NCBI GenBank assembly: GCA_003243445.1
Contig: QFQQ01000031.1
Coordinates: forward strand, 34,354 to 98,353
DNA length: 64,000 nt
Source of the DNA: Citrobacter freundii
GTDB lineage: Bacteria; Bacteroidota; Bacteroidia; Chitinophagales; Chitinophagaceae
Direction: 5' to 3'
Shown here piece after piece: positions 40,829 through 49,424 of the stretch; the first letter of the stretch is position 1, and each line of letters opens with the position of its first letter. Below the pieces are notes generated by a model that was not told where the DNA came from, did not search any database, and worked only from the letters and a program-made list of their open reading frames with translations. Made by a program: the position numbers and the translations under genes.

Positions 40829-41959
40829 TTATTTCGAAAAGATCTCCAGGGAATTGATGTTGGAGCCCTGGCTGTTGTAGATATCCAGCCATGTTGTTCT
40901 TCCCTCGAATACATAAGCTGCTTTAAATTCGTTTCCACGTTCATAAGAGTATACGTAGGCGAGCTTATCATTTTTTATATCGAGTGATTCGCAAAAGCCT
41001 TTTGCATCCGCGGGTACAGCTGCTTTGATGACATCGTGTGAATTGGCTGAAGTTATCTTCCAGATAGTCGGCTGACGTGTTTGAATGTCCAGGTTGTTCA
41101 GGAAGAGATTACCCTTGCTGTCAACTGCAACGCTATGCAGCCGATGAACAGCCGGGCTGAGCGCTCCGGATACGGGTAACCGTCCCTTTGCCTGTGCTGA
41201 CCAGATCGCAGGAGCGGGTTGGGCATGTGTTCCGGCTTCGCCGATCAGGAAGATGCCATTGTCAGAAACAGCAATGCTAAAGCACAACGCATATTCAAGA
41301 TTTTCTTCCACCACATGAAATTTCATCTGATCTTGTTTGTCAACCGTCCAATAGCCGGCATTGAATGTTGTCCGGCCATTTACCTGTTTACGCTGGTTGC
41401 CGCCGATATACAGTACGTCATCGTACAGTTGCATATTGCTTGTTTTGCGGACGCCGTCCACTTCTCTGTCAAATCCAAATTGTGTGATAGAAGCGTGACC
41501 GTTCTCTTCCCTCCACAATATTGGTTTCAGATCTGCATCGCCCAGTATAAAGAGTGTTCCGTTGAACCATTTGATATCTGATGCCGCGCAACGCGCATTG
41601 CGGTCAAGACCGATCATTGCAAGATCGATCTTTGTTCCATTTTTCCAGTAACATGGTTTTAGTACATCTTCATCGACTCCTGAGTTTCCCCTGGCGAAGG
41701 CACCTGCGAAATACAGGTCATTTCCTCTTTTATCTATCCCGTAGGCAAAACTTTGTTGTGCGCCGCCCGCATCGAGGATCGTTCGTTGACCATTGATGAA
41801 GCAGACGGCTTCGTAATAGCGGTTTGCCGGATTTAATAAGGATGAGCTCACAATAACATCATACGATGACGGCGGAGGCGGCGGAGATTGATGGTCTTCT
41901 TTTTTGCATGCGCCAATCAACAGGAGACCCGCTAATGCTGCAATGAATTTGTTTGACAT
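40829..41959 (-). CDS. Lipoprotein with repeat (beta-propeller-like) structure
   Basis: A 376-residue lipoprotein (MSNKFIAALAGLLLIGAC, lipobox IGAC, then KKEDHQSPPPPPS). The body is built of recurring segments of about 45-50 residues (YGIDKRGNDLYFAGAFARG; DIKWFNGTLFILGDADL; MQLYDDVLYIGGNQRK; SIAVSDNGIFLIGEAG; SVAVDSKGNLFLNNLDIQ), suggesting a beta-propeller of about seven blades. I do not recognise a named family. It is the second gene of a two-gene unit, 8 bases after the next lipoprotein gene. Confidence 0.75.
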   Translation of the reverse strand: MSNKFIAALAGLLLIGACKKEDHQSPPPPPSSYDVIVSSSLLNPANRYYEAVCFINGQRTILDAGGAQQSFAYGIDKRGNDLYFAGAFARGNSGVDEDVLKPCYWKNGTKIDLAMIGLDRNARCAASDIKWFNGTLFILGDADLKPILWREENGHASITQFGFDREVDGVRKTSNMQLYDDVLYIGGNQRKQVNGRTTFNAGYWTVDKQDQMKFHVVEENLEYALCFSIAVSDNGIFLIGEAGTHAQPAPAIWSAQAKGRLPVSGALSPAVHRLHSVAVDSKGNLFLNNLDIQTRQPTIWKITSANSHDVIKAAVPADAKGFCESLDIKNDKLAYVYSYERGNEFKAAYVFEGRTTWLDIYNSQGSNINSLEIFSK

Positions 41960-41967
41960 GGTTAAGG

Positions 41968-42774
41968 TTATTTATAAATGAACTGAGCATTCTTTGTTCT
42001 GTTCAAAGATGGAGAACCGGGGATCTGCAATTCGTATTTCAATTTGCTGATACGGCCATTAGTGATTTCAAAGGTGTTTGTTGTAACGGCATCGAGGAAT
42101 TCGGGGTTATTCCCGATCTTAACTGACCGGGATACTTTTGCGGGCAATGCTTTCATGGAGCTAAGTACAGGATAGTTATAGATCATGTAGTTTTCAAGAA
42201 GCGAGATGTCAATAAATGACCAGGGCTCAAAACGCACCTCGGCTGAATAGCTTTCGATGGTTTGCGTGATCCTGTATTCATCCATGATCGTTACTGTTGA
42301 ACTGAGCTCGCCGGCTGCATTGTAGTTGTAGGTGGTCACAGCGTTGGAACCTGATGCGTTCAGCATGATCAGTTCCATTTTGTCTGGTTTGCCATCAGCG
42401 CGATAAGTGTACGCCATTTTGTAATTACCCACACCCGGATCAGCAGCGGGGGCATAGGTCATGGTTGAGATCCTGTTGCCGCTATATTGATAGTATTGTT
42501 TGAACAGCGATCCTGTCTCATGCACCTCAGACAGTTTCTTGTCGTTCCACTTGAATTCGTAACTATCAGCAACCTGGCCTGATGTAAAAACGATCTTCTT
42601 TAATGAACGGTCACTATTGTATTCATAAGTTTCTTTCTGATTGCCCGGGCTCCATTCAATTGCTGATAAAGTGGTGGATGGGAGAGGCAGATTTTCCGCA
42701 GGATCCTTTTTGCAGCTTTGCAAGAGAGCGATCACCGCAAATGCGAAGAGTGGGATAAGGTCAGGTTTGTACAT
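41968..42774 (-). CDS. Lipoprotein with YD/RHS-like repeats
   Basis: A 268-residue lipoprotein (lipobox LLQSC, Cys21, then KKDPAENLPLP). Segments such as ETYEYNSDRSLKKIVFTSG, KQYYQYSGNRISTMTYAP, MAYTYRADGKPDKMELI and TTYNYNAAGELSSTVTI are like the YD repeats seen in DUF4595 and RHS-type beta-sheet proteins of Bacteroidota. The function is unknown; surface or outer-membrane inner-leaflet location is likely. It is the first gene of a unit with the propeller-like lipoprotein. Confidence 0.75.
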   Translation of the reverse strand: MYKPDLIPLFAFAVIALLQSCKKDPAENLPLPSTTLSAIEWSPGNQKETYEYNSDRSLKKIVFTSGQVADSYEFKWNDKKLSEVHETGSLFKQYYQYSGNRISTMTYAPAADPGVGNYKMAYTYRADGKPDKMELIMLNASGSNAVTTYNYNAAGELSSTVTIMDEYRITQTIESYSAEVRFEPWSFIDISLLENYMIYNYPVLSSMKALPAKVSRSVKIGNNPEFLDAVTTNTFEITNGRISKLKYELQIPGSPSLNRTKNAQFIYK

Positions 42775-42966
42775 AGCCGTATTTTTTTAAAGGTCAGATA
42801 AGTTGATCCGCTTTGAAGATGCTTCATGTATGAATTGAAGAATCTTGTGCTGGATTGTCAACTGGTATCTGACACTCAGCTATGTATCACCGTTGTACGC
42901 CAGGGATGATTTGAATGATTTTGCGCCTCAAGTGTAGGAAAGCTGTCACCAATCGGAAAGGTGCGT
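42775..42966. other. Upstream region of the lipoprotein pair
   Basis: About 190 bases between the lipoprotein start and repeat A5. No -7 box with better than a two-base mismatch was recognised. Confidence 0.3.
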
Positions 42967-43088
42967 AGAAAGGTTTGAAAAGTTTGAGAGGTTTGAGAAG
43001 TTTGAGAAGTTTGAAAGTTTTTAACCTCCCAAACCTCTCAAACCTCTGGAACTTATGAAACCTCTGAAACCTCTGGAACCTCTCAAAC
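42967..43088. repeat. Family A palindromic repeat (A5)
   Basis: The left arm (42973-43018; GGTTTGAAA, AGTTTGAGA, GGTTTGAGA units) and right arm (43023-43086; AACCTCCCA, AACCTCTCA, AACCTCTGG) are almost adjacent, with a loop of only a few T residues. It lies 3' of the M14 peptidase gene. Confidence 0.88.
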
Positions 43089-43096
43089 TACCCCTC

Positions 43097-44827
43097 TCAC
43101 TTCCCCCTGCTTACCGTTCCCCCTTTTTTACTGTCAACAGTAACAGTATACTTTGAGTTGCCCTGCACGATCCATCTTACGGTGACTGTGCTAAGGCCGG
43201 GAATGTTGTTCACTTCCACGGTTGCGGCATTGTTCTTTTGTTCGGTGCTCAGGTCAAGATCTGCATTATTTACGATCATGCCGGCGATCACTTTAGCACC
43301 CGAAAGCGTGATGTAATCAGGTCTTTCGATCTTGAATTTCAGGTCCTGGCTGCTATGTGTTGGCATGATACGGCTGTTGGAGATAACAGCTGTGATCTGT
43401 TTCAAACCATCCCCCAGGTCTTTTTCCATTAAGGAATCAATGCTGAGCTTTGGTGTATGAAAGCAGTGATAAACGGAGAATGACATATTCCGGTGTGCAT
43501 CGCTTTCGAGTAAGAATCCCGGATGAGCGCGGCCAAAGTTTTTCTTGAATCCTCCGATCTCTATCTTGCCATATTGCGGATGATCGAATTCATGCCAATC
43601 GACAAATGCATCTTTAAATAAAAGATAACGGTCAAACTGGTAGGAGCTATTGTCCTGTGGTTCCTTGTTGAACATCAGGTAGCCTGTCCATAATTCATTT
43701 GAATAAGTGTAAACGCCACGGCCGCCATAGAACCAGTCCAGCTCACCGCCGTACGCGGAATAAAGGTCTTTGTATACCACGAGGTAACGATAACCAGGCA
43801 TCAGTTCTTCACCTTTTCTTGCGATCACATCATATACTCTTACGTCCTGTGGATTGTAAGTGACCAGGTCTGTAGGATCACCGGGTCCGCGAAGGATCAT
43901 ACCGCCTGAGTTATGATAAGATTGTGCTGCGGCAATGTTAGGATGCTTCATTACAAATTCCATTACGGCTCTGTTCTCCGGCAGGGAGAAAGGATATTTG
44001 TAAGCACCATTCTGAATATTATTTGGCTGCCATCCCCAGCCCCAATCGCGGTTCGGATCATATTCAAATGTGTAGCCGTCTTCATTTACGAGACCGTCGC
44101 CGTCATTATCCTTTCCTTCCAATCCAAGCATTTCATAGTCACCTTTTTCATCCGGTCCGACTTGTATCAGTCTTCTTGGATCGCTTGGGTCAATGCGGTA
44201 GCGCCCGTTTGGATTTTTGCGGCGCATCATCAGGATCTCGTTGTCGCCGTCGAGATCGTCGTAGCCATCTTCATCTACTTCTCCGTCGCGGTCATTGTCC
44301 ACGGGGATCACGCCGGAACGTGGTGTGCTGGCGGTATTGGGTTGATGAAAATAGCTGTCGCGGCCATCGGGGTTGATCGTTGGAACAATATAGAAGGTCT
44401 TATCCTCCAACAATTCCTGTATGAATTTGGTATCGCCGAATGATTCAGTAAGATACCAGGCGGTGTATAAAGCAAATTCACTTCCCTGCACTTCATTCGA
44501 GTGGATATTACCATCGATATACATCGCTGGTTTTTTAGAGGCATCGCCTTTTTTGAAATCAGTGATCGTAAGGCACCAGAGATCACGGCCCTTGTATGAT
44601 TTACCGATCGATTCCAGTTTGGCAAGATTTGGATAAGCCGCGGCGATCTTTTTGCAGATCTCAGAGATCGCAGCATGATCATTGTAACGGTTCCAGCTTA
44701 CGGCTACTTTTGGATGTGCTGGTGTTCCGGCCGCCTTGAACAGTTGCTCCGGAGTTTGTGCATTGGAGATCGTAGCCGTACTGATCGCAAGGGCCAATGC
44801 TATATGTTGTATGATTGAACGTTTCAT
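43097..44827 (-). CDS. M14 family zinc carboxypeptidase, active-type
   Basis: A 576-residue exported peptidase; start at MKRSIIQHIALALAISTATISNA. The zinc site is complete: HSNE (His109, Glu112) in DGNIHSNEVQGSE and His305 in SYHNSGG, with the catalytic Glu378 in YTYSNELW. Between the first and second halves lies an acidic repeat, DNDRDGEVDEDGYDDLDGDNE (residues 178-197, Ca-binding-like), and a second one at 240-251. The C-terminal 120 residues are a beta-domain. It should trim C-terminal residues from peptides outside the cytoplasm. It is 19 bases downstream of a paralog that lacks these residues. Confidence 0.93.
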   Translation of the reverse strand: MKRSIIQHIALALAISTATISNAQTPEQLFKAAGTPAHPKVAVSWNRYNDHAAISEICKKIAAAYPNLAKLESIGKSYKGRDLWCLTITDFKKGDASKKPAMYIDGNIHSNEVQGSEFALYTAWYLTESFGDTKFIQELLEDKTFYIVPTINPDGRDSYFHQPNTASTPRSGVIPVDNDRDGEVDEDGYDDLDGDNEILMMRRKNPNGRYRIDPSDPRRLIQVGPDEKGDYEMLGLEGKDNDGDGLVNEDGYTFEYDPNRDWGWGWQPNNIQNGAYKYPFSLPENRAVMEFVMKHPNIAAAQSYHNSGGMILRGPGDPTDLVTYNPQDVRVYDVIARKGEELMPGYRYLVVYKDLYSAYGGELDWFYGGRGVYTYSNELWTGYLMFNKEPQDNSSYQFDRYLLFKDAFVDWHEFDHPQYGKIEIGGFKKNFGRAHPGFLLESDAHRNMSFSVYHCFHTPKLSIDSLMEKDLGDGLKQITAVISNSRIMPTHSSQDLKFKIERPDYITLSGAKVIAGMIVNNADLDLSTEQKNNAATVEVNNIPGLSTVTVRWIVQGNSKYTVTVDSKKGGTVSRGK

Positions 44828-44846
44828 GTTGTCTTTTTTGCGGGAA

Positions 44847-46487
44847 TTAAAGAGTGATGTCAACAGTTTTACTTCCGGTGGTCGGGCTGCCTGCTTCGAT
44901 GGTCAGTTTACCACTGCCTTTGATCAGCCAGGTCAGTTTTTCAGTGCCATAACCATCCAGCGCGTTCAGCGTTTGCAGTTTCCTTCCGCTGATCACGGAT
45001 TGGTTGTTGCCCGTATTTACTTTTACGCGGATGCGTTTCACCCAGTAATTTCTTTCACCCAGTTTCGAATGGGAGGGGAGTGCTCCTTTATTCACCAGGT
45101 CAAATGTTACTCTTGTTACATTACCCCCGAGTTTCTCCGTTTTTACATTGATCACATCAAGGTCGGGCTGAGCAGCGGCCAGTTTTACAATGAAACGGTT
45201 ATTCTTTTTTACAAGATCGCCAACAAGATTATAAGGAGGAGTCGTCAGCACAAACGGATCAATACCTCCCACTTCAACTTTTCTGCCGGGGAAATCAGGA
45301 TGCTGGATCGGTTTCCATTCGGTAAATGTATTCGTGATGTTCTGATGTGCTGCCCAACGGAGATATGCGGCAACAGCCTCATCATTGGTAAATGCTTTTT
45401 CGCTTTTGGTAGAATCGGGTTTTGTTTTAGGAACCCACCAGCCCGGGGTGCTGAAGCTGTATCTGCCAAAATGAAAATAAGCCCAGGAATAAAAATCGCC
45501 ACCTGCGGCACTCGCTTTCGGCGCGTCTTTTAAACCTGTTTCTTTGTTATAGAGATCTGACACAAATGCATTGATCTTTGTATCTGCTTCCAGCCAACCT
45601 GAGGTAATCGTTTGTGAAGCTGCTGCGGGGTTGAATGTTACGGGTGTGCTGAGGTTATTGTTTGAACCGAAACTTACTACTGCGTAAATATTAAATCGTT
45701 CAAACAAATAATCCAGCAATGAGCGTGTTTCATTTTCTGAAACGGGAAATTCTCCCGAACCCTGCGTGAACGAAGGATGTTTGAATGTAAAGTTCTTATT
45801 GAACCATACACCGCCATCCCCATCTTCATTGAATGCACCGTCATTATCATTATCGCGGCCTTCGGTGATGAGATCATACTGTCCTTTTTCTCCCTTGGTA
45901 AGGTCAGCTTTGACCAGTGTCCTTGGATCATCAGGGTTGATCTTATAAGTTCCAACAGGAGATTCAACGCGCATCCAGGTGATCTTTCCGTTGCCGTCGA
46001 GATCCTCAAAGCCATCTTCATTTTGTTTGCCATCGCGATCATCATCTGTGCTGGTGGCGTTTCCCTGGCGTTCGTAACGAATGGCGGCAAAGTATTGCTC
46101 CATTGCGTCGGGGCTCATGTTAGGGAATACGTAGAAAGTGGTTTTGCCGAGTAAGGCTTTGATACTGTCAGTGCCGCTGTTCTTCAGCAGGTCTTCCGCA
46201 AAGGCGATCGCGAGTTCAGTGCCAAGCAGATGCTGGCCTTCGGTGCCGCCTACGATCAGCATGGCAGGTTTGGAGTCCATATTGCCGGTACCGATGGTCA
46301 GTTGCCAGATATCCTTTCCTCCGGCGGTCTTGGTAAGTGAGCGCAGTTGTGTGAGCTGCGGGTAAGCTTTTGCCAGCGCATTAAGACGGTTGGTCTGCTG
46401 GCTGAAGTTGCTATAACCGGCACTGGTCTGCGCAGAAACGCTGCAGCCGGCTGCCAGGATAAGCATCAGGGAAAAAATCTTTCTCAT
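44847..46487 (-). CDS. M14-fold pseudo-peptidase
   Basis: A 546-residue exported paralog of the downstream gene (signal MRKIFSLMLILAAGCSVSA). Architecture is the same: M14 domain, acidic Ca-binding-like insert (DDRDGKQNEDGFEDLDGNG) and C-terminal beta-domain. The zinc motif HSNE of the paralog is replaced by EGQH (Glu83, His86), so the order is inverted. The third ligand region SYHNSGG reads SFGSNNN and the catalytic YSNELW reads FSTPGWW. Carboxypeptidase activity is therefore very unlikely. It may bind peptides or pair with the active enzyme; this is inference from tandem location and length. Confidence 0.88.
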   Translation of the reverse strand: MRKIFSLMLILAAGCSVSAQTSAGYSNFSQQTNRLNALAKAYPQLTQLRSLTKTAGGKDIWQLTIGTGNMDSKPAMLIVGGTEGQHLLGTELAIAFAEDLLKNSGTDSIKALLGKTTFYVFPNMSPDAMEQYFAAIRYERQGNATSTDDDRDGKQNEDGFEDLDGNGKITWMRVESPVGTYKINPDDPRTLVKADLTKGEKGQYDLITEGRDNDNDGAFNEDGDGGVWFNKNFTFKHPSFTQGSGEFPVSENETRSLLDYLFERFNIYAVVSFGSNNNLSTPVTFNPAAASQTITSGWLEADTKINAFVSDLYNKETGLKDAPKASAAGGDFYSWAYFHFGRYSFSTPGWWVPKTKPDSTKSEKAFTNDEAVAAYLRWAAHQNITNTFTEWKPIQHPDFPGRKVEVGGIDPFVLTTPPYNLVGDLVKKNNRFIVKLAAAQPDLDVINVKTEKLGGNVTRVTFDLVNKGALPSHSKLGERNYWVKRIRVKVNTGNNQSVISGRKLQTLNALDGYGTEKLTWLIKGSGKLTIEAGSPTTGSKTVDITL

Positions 46488-46578
46488 GCATATTTTTTTG
46501 GTGGCCTAATATAGTGAGAAAGAGCATCGGTTTGCGAAATTGAGAGGTGTTTGTTATAAGTGGTGGGTGCGGGAGCCT

Positions 46579-46802
46579 CTAAGTCTCTCCGCCGCGGCGG
46601 ACTACCGTGTACCCACAACTTCGGCTGGCGTAAGGTTCCCGCTGATTCCGCAGATTTTACGCTTACTGCTGTTGAAGTGTCCTGAAGGAATTGAATATTT
46701 CTCTATTTGCTTGCGCAGATACGCAGATGACTTTCTTGTTTAACAGACCATCTGCGCATCTGCGTGTTTTAGATCTGCGTAAATCTGCGGGAACCTTACG
46801 CC
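46579..46802. repeat. Family D nested palindrome (D2)
   Basis: Outer arms GGCGTAAGGTTCCCGC (46627 on) and GCGGGAACCTTACGCC (ending 46802). The inner stem TGCGCAGATACGCAGATG (46712-46729) mirrors CATCTGCGCATCTGCGTG (46749-46766). About 65 bases at the left (TCTCTCCGC through CTACCGTGTACCCACAACTT) are shared with D3. It fills most of the gap 46488-46875. Confidence 0.87.
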
Positions 46803-46875
46803 ATTCATAGATTTGGGTAACGATTAGCCTGAGGAGGGGAAGATTTAGAGAGGGGCCGTCCTACGCCGTTCTAAA

Positions 46876-47403
46876 TCACCTGCGTGCTTTTTTCTTTTTC
46901 GCTTTTGCCTTTGCTTTCAGCGCTTCCTTCTTTGCCTTCAATGCTTCTTTTTTTGCTTTCTCACGCTCTTTTTCTTTCGCCAGTTTCTGATTGGCTTTTT
47001 CTATGCGGATATTCTCCCTGATGGTTTGCCAGTATTCTTTTCCATAACCAACAAAGATCTCAGCGCCTGCCGGGATATCTTTTTTTGATTTGATATAGAC
47101 CTTATCGTTCTCCTCTACATATTCTGCATTGTTGCTGAAGCCTTTTACTTTTGAAAGACCTGTTGCATCATTCGCATAACGCGCAAGCGCCGATTTGGTC
47201 GGCCGTGCATCGATCACGTATTTGTTATTTACAAAGTAGATATAACCATTCTCTTCACCTTCCACCTCTTTCCAGGTGGTTTTTCTGCCTTTATATTCAA
47301 CGATGAGTGTGCCTTTGGGAATTGCTTTGGAAGTGAACAGGCCCATACCGGAGTCTGGAAGGGCGGATGTTTTTACAATGAGTTGCTTTTCTAGTAATGC
47401 CAT
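46876..47403 (-). CDS. SET-domain protein with lysine-rich tail
   Basis: A 175-residue protein. Residues 10-125 form a SET domain: LPDSGMGLFTSKAIPKGTLIVEYKG, YIYFVNNKYVIDARPTKSALARYAND (the usual NHS region), SNNAEYVEENDKVYIKSKKDIPAGAEIFVGYGKEYW. SET proteins transfer a methyl group from S-adenosylmethionine to lysines. The last 45 residues are almost only Lys, Ala and Glu (e.g. EREKAKKEALKAKKEALKAK), a histone-H1-like tail that could bind DNA or be a methylation target. AhcY, which removes the by-product S-adenosylhomocysteine, is the next gene upstream on the same strand. Confidence 0.85.
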   Translation of the reverse strand: MALLEKQLIVKTSALPDSGMGLFTSKAIPKGTLIVEYKGRKTTWKEVEGEENGYIYFVNNKYVIDARPTKSALARYANDATGLSKVKGFSNNAEYVEENDKVYIKSKKDIPAGAEIFVGYGKEYWQTIRENIRIEKANQKLAKEKEREKAKKEALKAKKEALKAKAKAKKKKARR

Positions 47404-47407
47404 GGCG

Positions 47408-47415
47408 CGAAGATA
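47408..47415 (-). promoter_or_regulatory. -7 box of the SET gene
   Basis: Minus-strand TATCTTCG, then CGCC and ATG: only 4 bases separate box and start codon, so the mRNA should be leaderless. The left arm of A6 begins at the next base upstream. Confidence 0.6.
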
Positions 47416-47656
47416 GGGGTTCCAGAGGTTTCAGAGGTTTGAGAGGTTTCATAGGTTCCAGAAGTTTCATAGGTTCCAGAGGTTCCAGAGGTTCCAGAGG
47501 TTGCTGATTGAAGAGTCTGTATAAATCGAGTTTAGTTATAGATAAAACTCAATACACGTTTATAAATAGTCTGTATAGAGCTATTCATGCGGTTACGACA
47601 ACCTCTGGAACCTATGAAACTTCTGGAACCTATGAAACCTCTCAAACCTCTCAAAC
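47416..47656. repeat. Family A palindromic repeat (A6)
   Basis: Ten 9-mers in the left arm (47418-47503) and about seven in the right arm (47602-47656). Both arms contain the order GGTTTGAGA, GGTTTCATA, GGTTCCAGA, AGTTTCATA, GGTTCCAGA; the left arm has two extra GGTTCCAGA units. The core has TCTGTATAAAT and TATAAATAGTCTGTATAGA repeats. Confidence 0.92.
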
Positions 47657-47657
47657 G

Positions 47658-47694
47658 AAAGAAGCCACCCGCTTTCACGAATGGCTTCTTGTAT
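47658..47694 (-). terminator. Terminator of ahcY
   Basis: Stem AAGAAGCCA with TGGCTTCTT (written on the plus strand) directly downstream of the ahcY stop and abutting repeat A6. Confidence 0.7.
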
Positions 47695-47708
47695 TGTACA
47701 AGTTACTT

Positions 47709-49034
47709 TTAGTAACGGTAGTGTTCAGGTTTGTAAGGACCTTCTTTTGTGATACCGAGGTAAGAAGACTGTGCTGGTGTCAGTTCATCCAATACCACAC
47801 CGATCTTAGCGAGGTGGAGGCGGGCCACTTTCTCATCGAGGTGTTTAGGCAGAACGTATACTTTGTTTTCGTAGTTCTTGTGATTCTTCCACAATTCGAT
47901 CTGAGCAAGTGTCTGGTTAGAGAATGAGTTACTCATTACGAATGATGGGTGACCTGTAGCGCAACCCAGGTTAACCAGGCGGCCTTCAGCGAGGATGATC
48001 ACATCACGACCGTCGATATTGTAAAGATCAACCTGTGGTTTGATGGTGTCTTTTGTGTTGCCATAGTTTTTGTTCAGCCATGCCATATCGATCTCGATAT
48101 CGAAGTGGCCGATATTACAAACGATCGCTTTATCTTTCATCACCTTGAAATGCTCGGCAGTGATAAGGTCGCGGCAACCTGATGCAGTTACAACGATATC
48201 CGCTTCTTTTACTGCGTCGATCATTCTTTTTACTTCGAAACCGTCCATTGCAGCCTGGAGAGCGCAGATAGGATCGATCTCAGTAACGATCACGCGGCAA
48301 CCGGCACCAGCCAGGGAAGCGGCAGAACCTTTACCCACGTCACCATAACCACCAACAACGGCTACTTTACCAGCCAGCATTACATCGGTAGCGCGGCGGA
48401 TAGAGTCAACCAGTGATTCTTTACAACCGTATTTGTTATCGAATTTAGATTTTGTTACAGAGTCGTTCACGTTGATCGCCGGCATAGGAAGGGTTCCTTT
48501 TGCAACGCGCTCATACAAGCGGTGAACACCTGTTGTAGTTTCTTCAGAAATACCTTTTACATGCTGAACCAGCTCAGGGTAAGTGTCAAGCACCATATTG
48601 GTCAGGTCACCACCATCATCGAGGATCATGTTCAGGGGTTTGTCCTGGCCACCGAAGAACAGTGTTTGCTCGATACACCAGTCAGCTTCTTCCTGAGTCT
48701 GACCTTTCCATGCAAAAACACCGATACCGGCTGCCGCGATTGCCGCTGCCGCGTGATCCTGTGTAGAGAATATATTGCAGGAGCTCCATTTAACTTCAGC
48801 ACCCAGTGCCACCAGTGTTTCGATCAGCACGGCAGTCTGGATGGTCATGTGCAGACAACCTGCCACTCTCGCACCTTTCAACGGTTGTGAAGGACCATAC
48901 TCTGCGCGGATAGACATCAGACCGGGCATTTCGGCTTCAGCCAGGCGGATTTCTTTACGGCCCCATTCAGCCAAAGAAATGTCTGCCACTTTATAGGGTA
49001 AGGAGAAATCAATGGATTTTGATACTGTAGACAT
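47709..49034 (-). CDS. ahcY: Adenosylhomocysteinase
   Basis: A 441-residue NAD-dependent enzyme hydrolysing S-adenosylhomocysteine to adenosine and homocysteine. Signatures: HMTIQTAVLIETL, CNIFSTQDHAAAAIA, NVNDSVTKSKFDN, the NAD loop GYGDVGKGSAASLAGAG, and the C-terminal PEHYRY that completes the active site of the neighbouring subunit. Length is normal. The promoter has TACCTTTG at 49057-49064. Confidence 0.97.
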   Translation of the reverse strand: MSTVSKSIDFSLPYKVADISLAEWGRKEIRLAEAEMPGLMSIRAEYGPSQPLKGARVAGCLHMTIQTAVLIETLVALGAEVKWSSCNIFSTQDHAAAAIAAAGIGVFAWKGQTQEEADWCIEQTLFFGGQDKPLNMILDDGGDLTNMVLDTYPELVQHVKGISEETTTGVHRLYERVAKGTLPMPAINVNDSVTKSKFDNKYGCKESLVDSIRRATDVMLAGKVAVVGGYGDVGKGSAASLAGAGCRVIVTEIDPICALQAAMDGFEVKRMIDAVKEADIVVTASGCRDLITAEHFKVMKDKAIVCNIGHFDIEIDMAWLNKNYGNTKDTIKPQVDLYNIDGRDVIILAEGRLVNLGCATGHPSFVMSNSFSNQTLAQIELWKNHKNYENKVYVLPKHLDEKVARLHLAKIGVVLDELTPAQSSYLGITKEGPYKPEHYRY

Positions 49035-49056
49035 GTGTTGTATTTGATTTTGCGGG

Positions 49057-49064
49057 CAAAGGTA
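49057..49064 (-). promoter_or_regulatory. -7 box of ahcY
   Basis: Minus-strand TACCTTTG, a perfect TAnnTTTG match, with about 18 bases of leader to the ATG at 49034. Confidence 0.62.
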
Positions 49065-49112
49065 CAGCTTAGCTGCCTAAAAGCCTAATGCGGAAGGGGG
49101 GTGTTGATAAAA

Positions 49113-49393
49113 GGTTGGAGGGGGAGGTTTAGGGGAAGGTTTCGGAGGTTTGGGAGGTTTGGGAAGTTTGGAAAGTTTGAGAGGTTTGAGAGGTTTATCA
49201 CCAGCTACTTAGCTGTTGTGTGTTTCAAACAGATAACCATTAAAAACCAACTTTTCATACCGATGTATTTTGGCTTTCAGCACAGTCGAGGCAACCTCTG
49301 GAACCCCTGGAACCGATCAAACCTCTCAAACCTCTCAAACCTCTCAAACCTCCGAAACCTCTCAAACCTCCCAAACTTCCCAAACCTTTCTAC
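49113..49393. repeat. Family A palindromic repeat (A7)
   Basis: Left arm 49113-49196 (GGTTTCGGA, GGTTTGGGA, AGTTTGGAA, GGTTTGAGA) and right arm 49291-49389 (AACCTCTGG, AACCTCTCA, AACCTCCGA, AACTTCCCA) in mirrored order. It lies in the divergent spacer between ahcY and the next gene, and its right end touches the next -7 box. Confidence 0.9.
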
Positions 49394-49401
49394 TATCTTT
49401 G
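49394..49401 (+). promoter_or_regulatory. -7 box of the 99-residue protein gene
   Basis: TATCTTTG, a perfect match, 23 bases before the ATG at 49425 and directly after the last unit of A7. Confidence 0.62.
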
Positions 49402-49424
49402 AAACCACTAAACACCCCTGAGTT

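Noticed and set aside
42967..43088. CRISPR-like array
   Set aside because: Units are 7-11 bp, contiguous, degenerate and mirrored; there are no unique spacers and no cas genes in the window.
49035..49424. SAH or SAM riboswitch upstream of ahcY
   Set aside because: The mapped -7 box leaves a leader of only about 18 bases; the rest of the gap is repeat A7.
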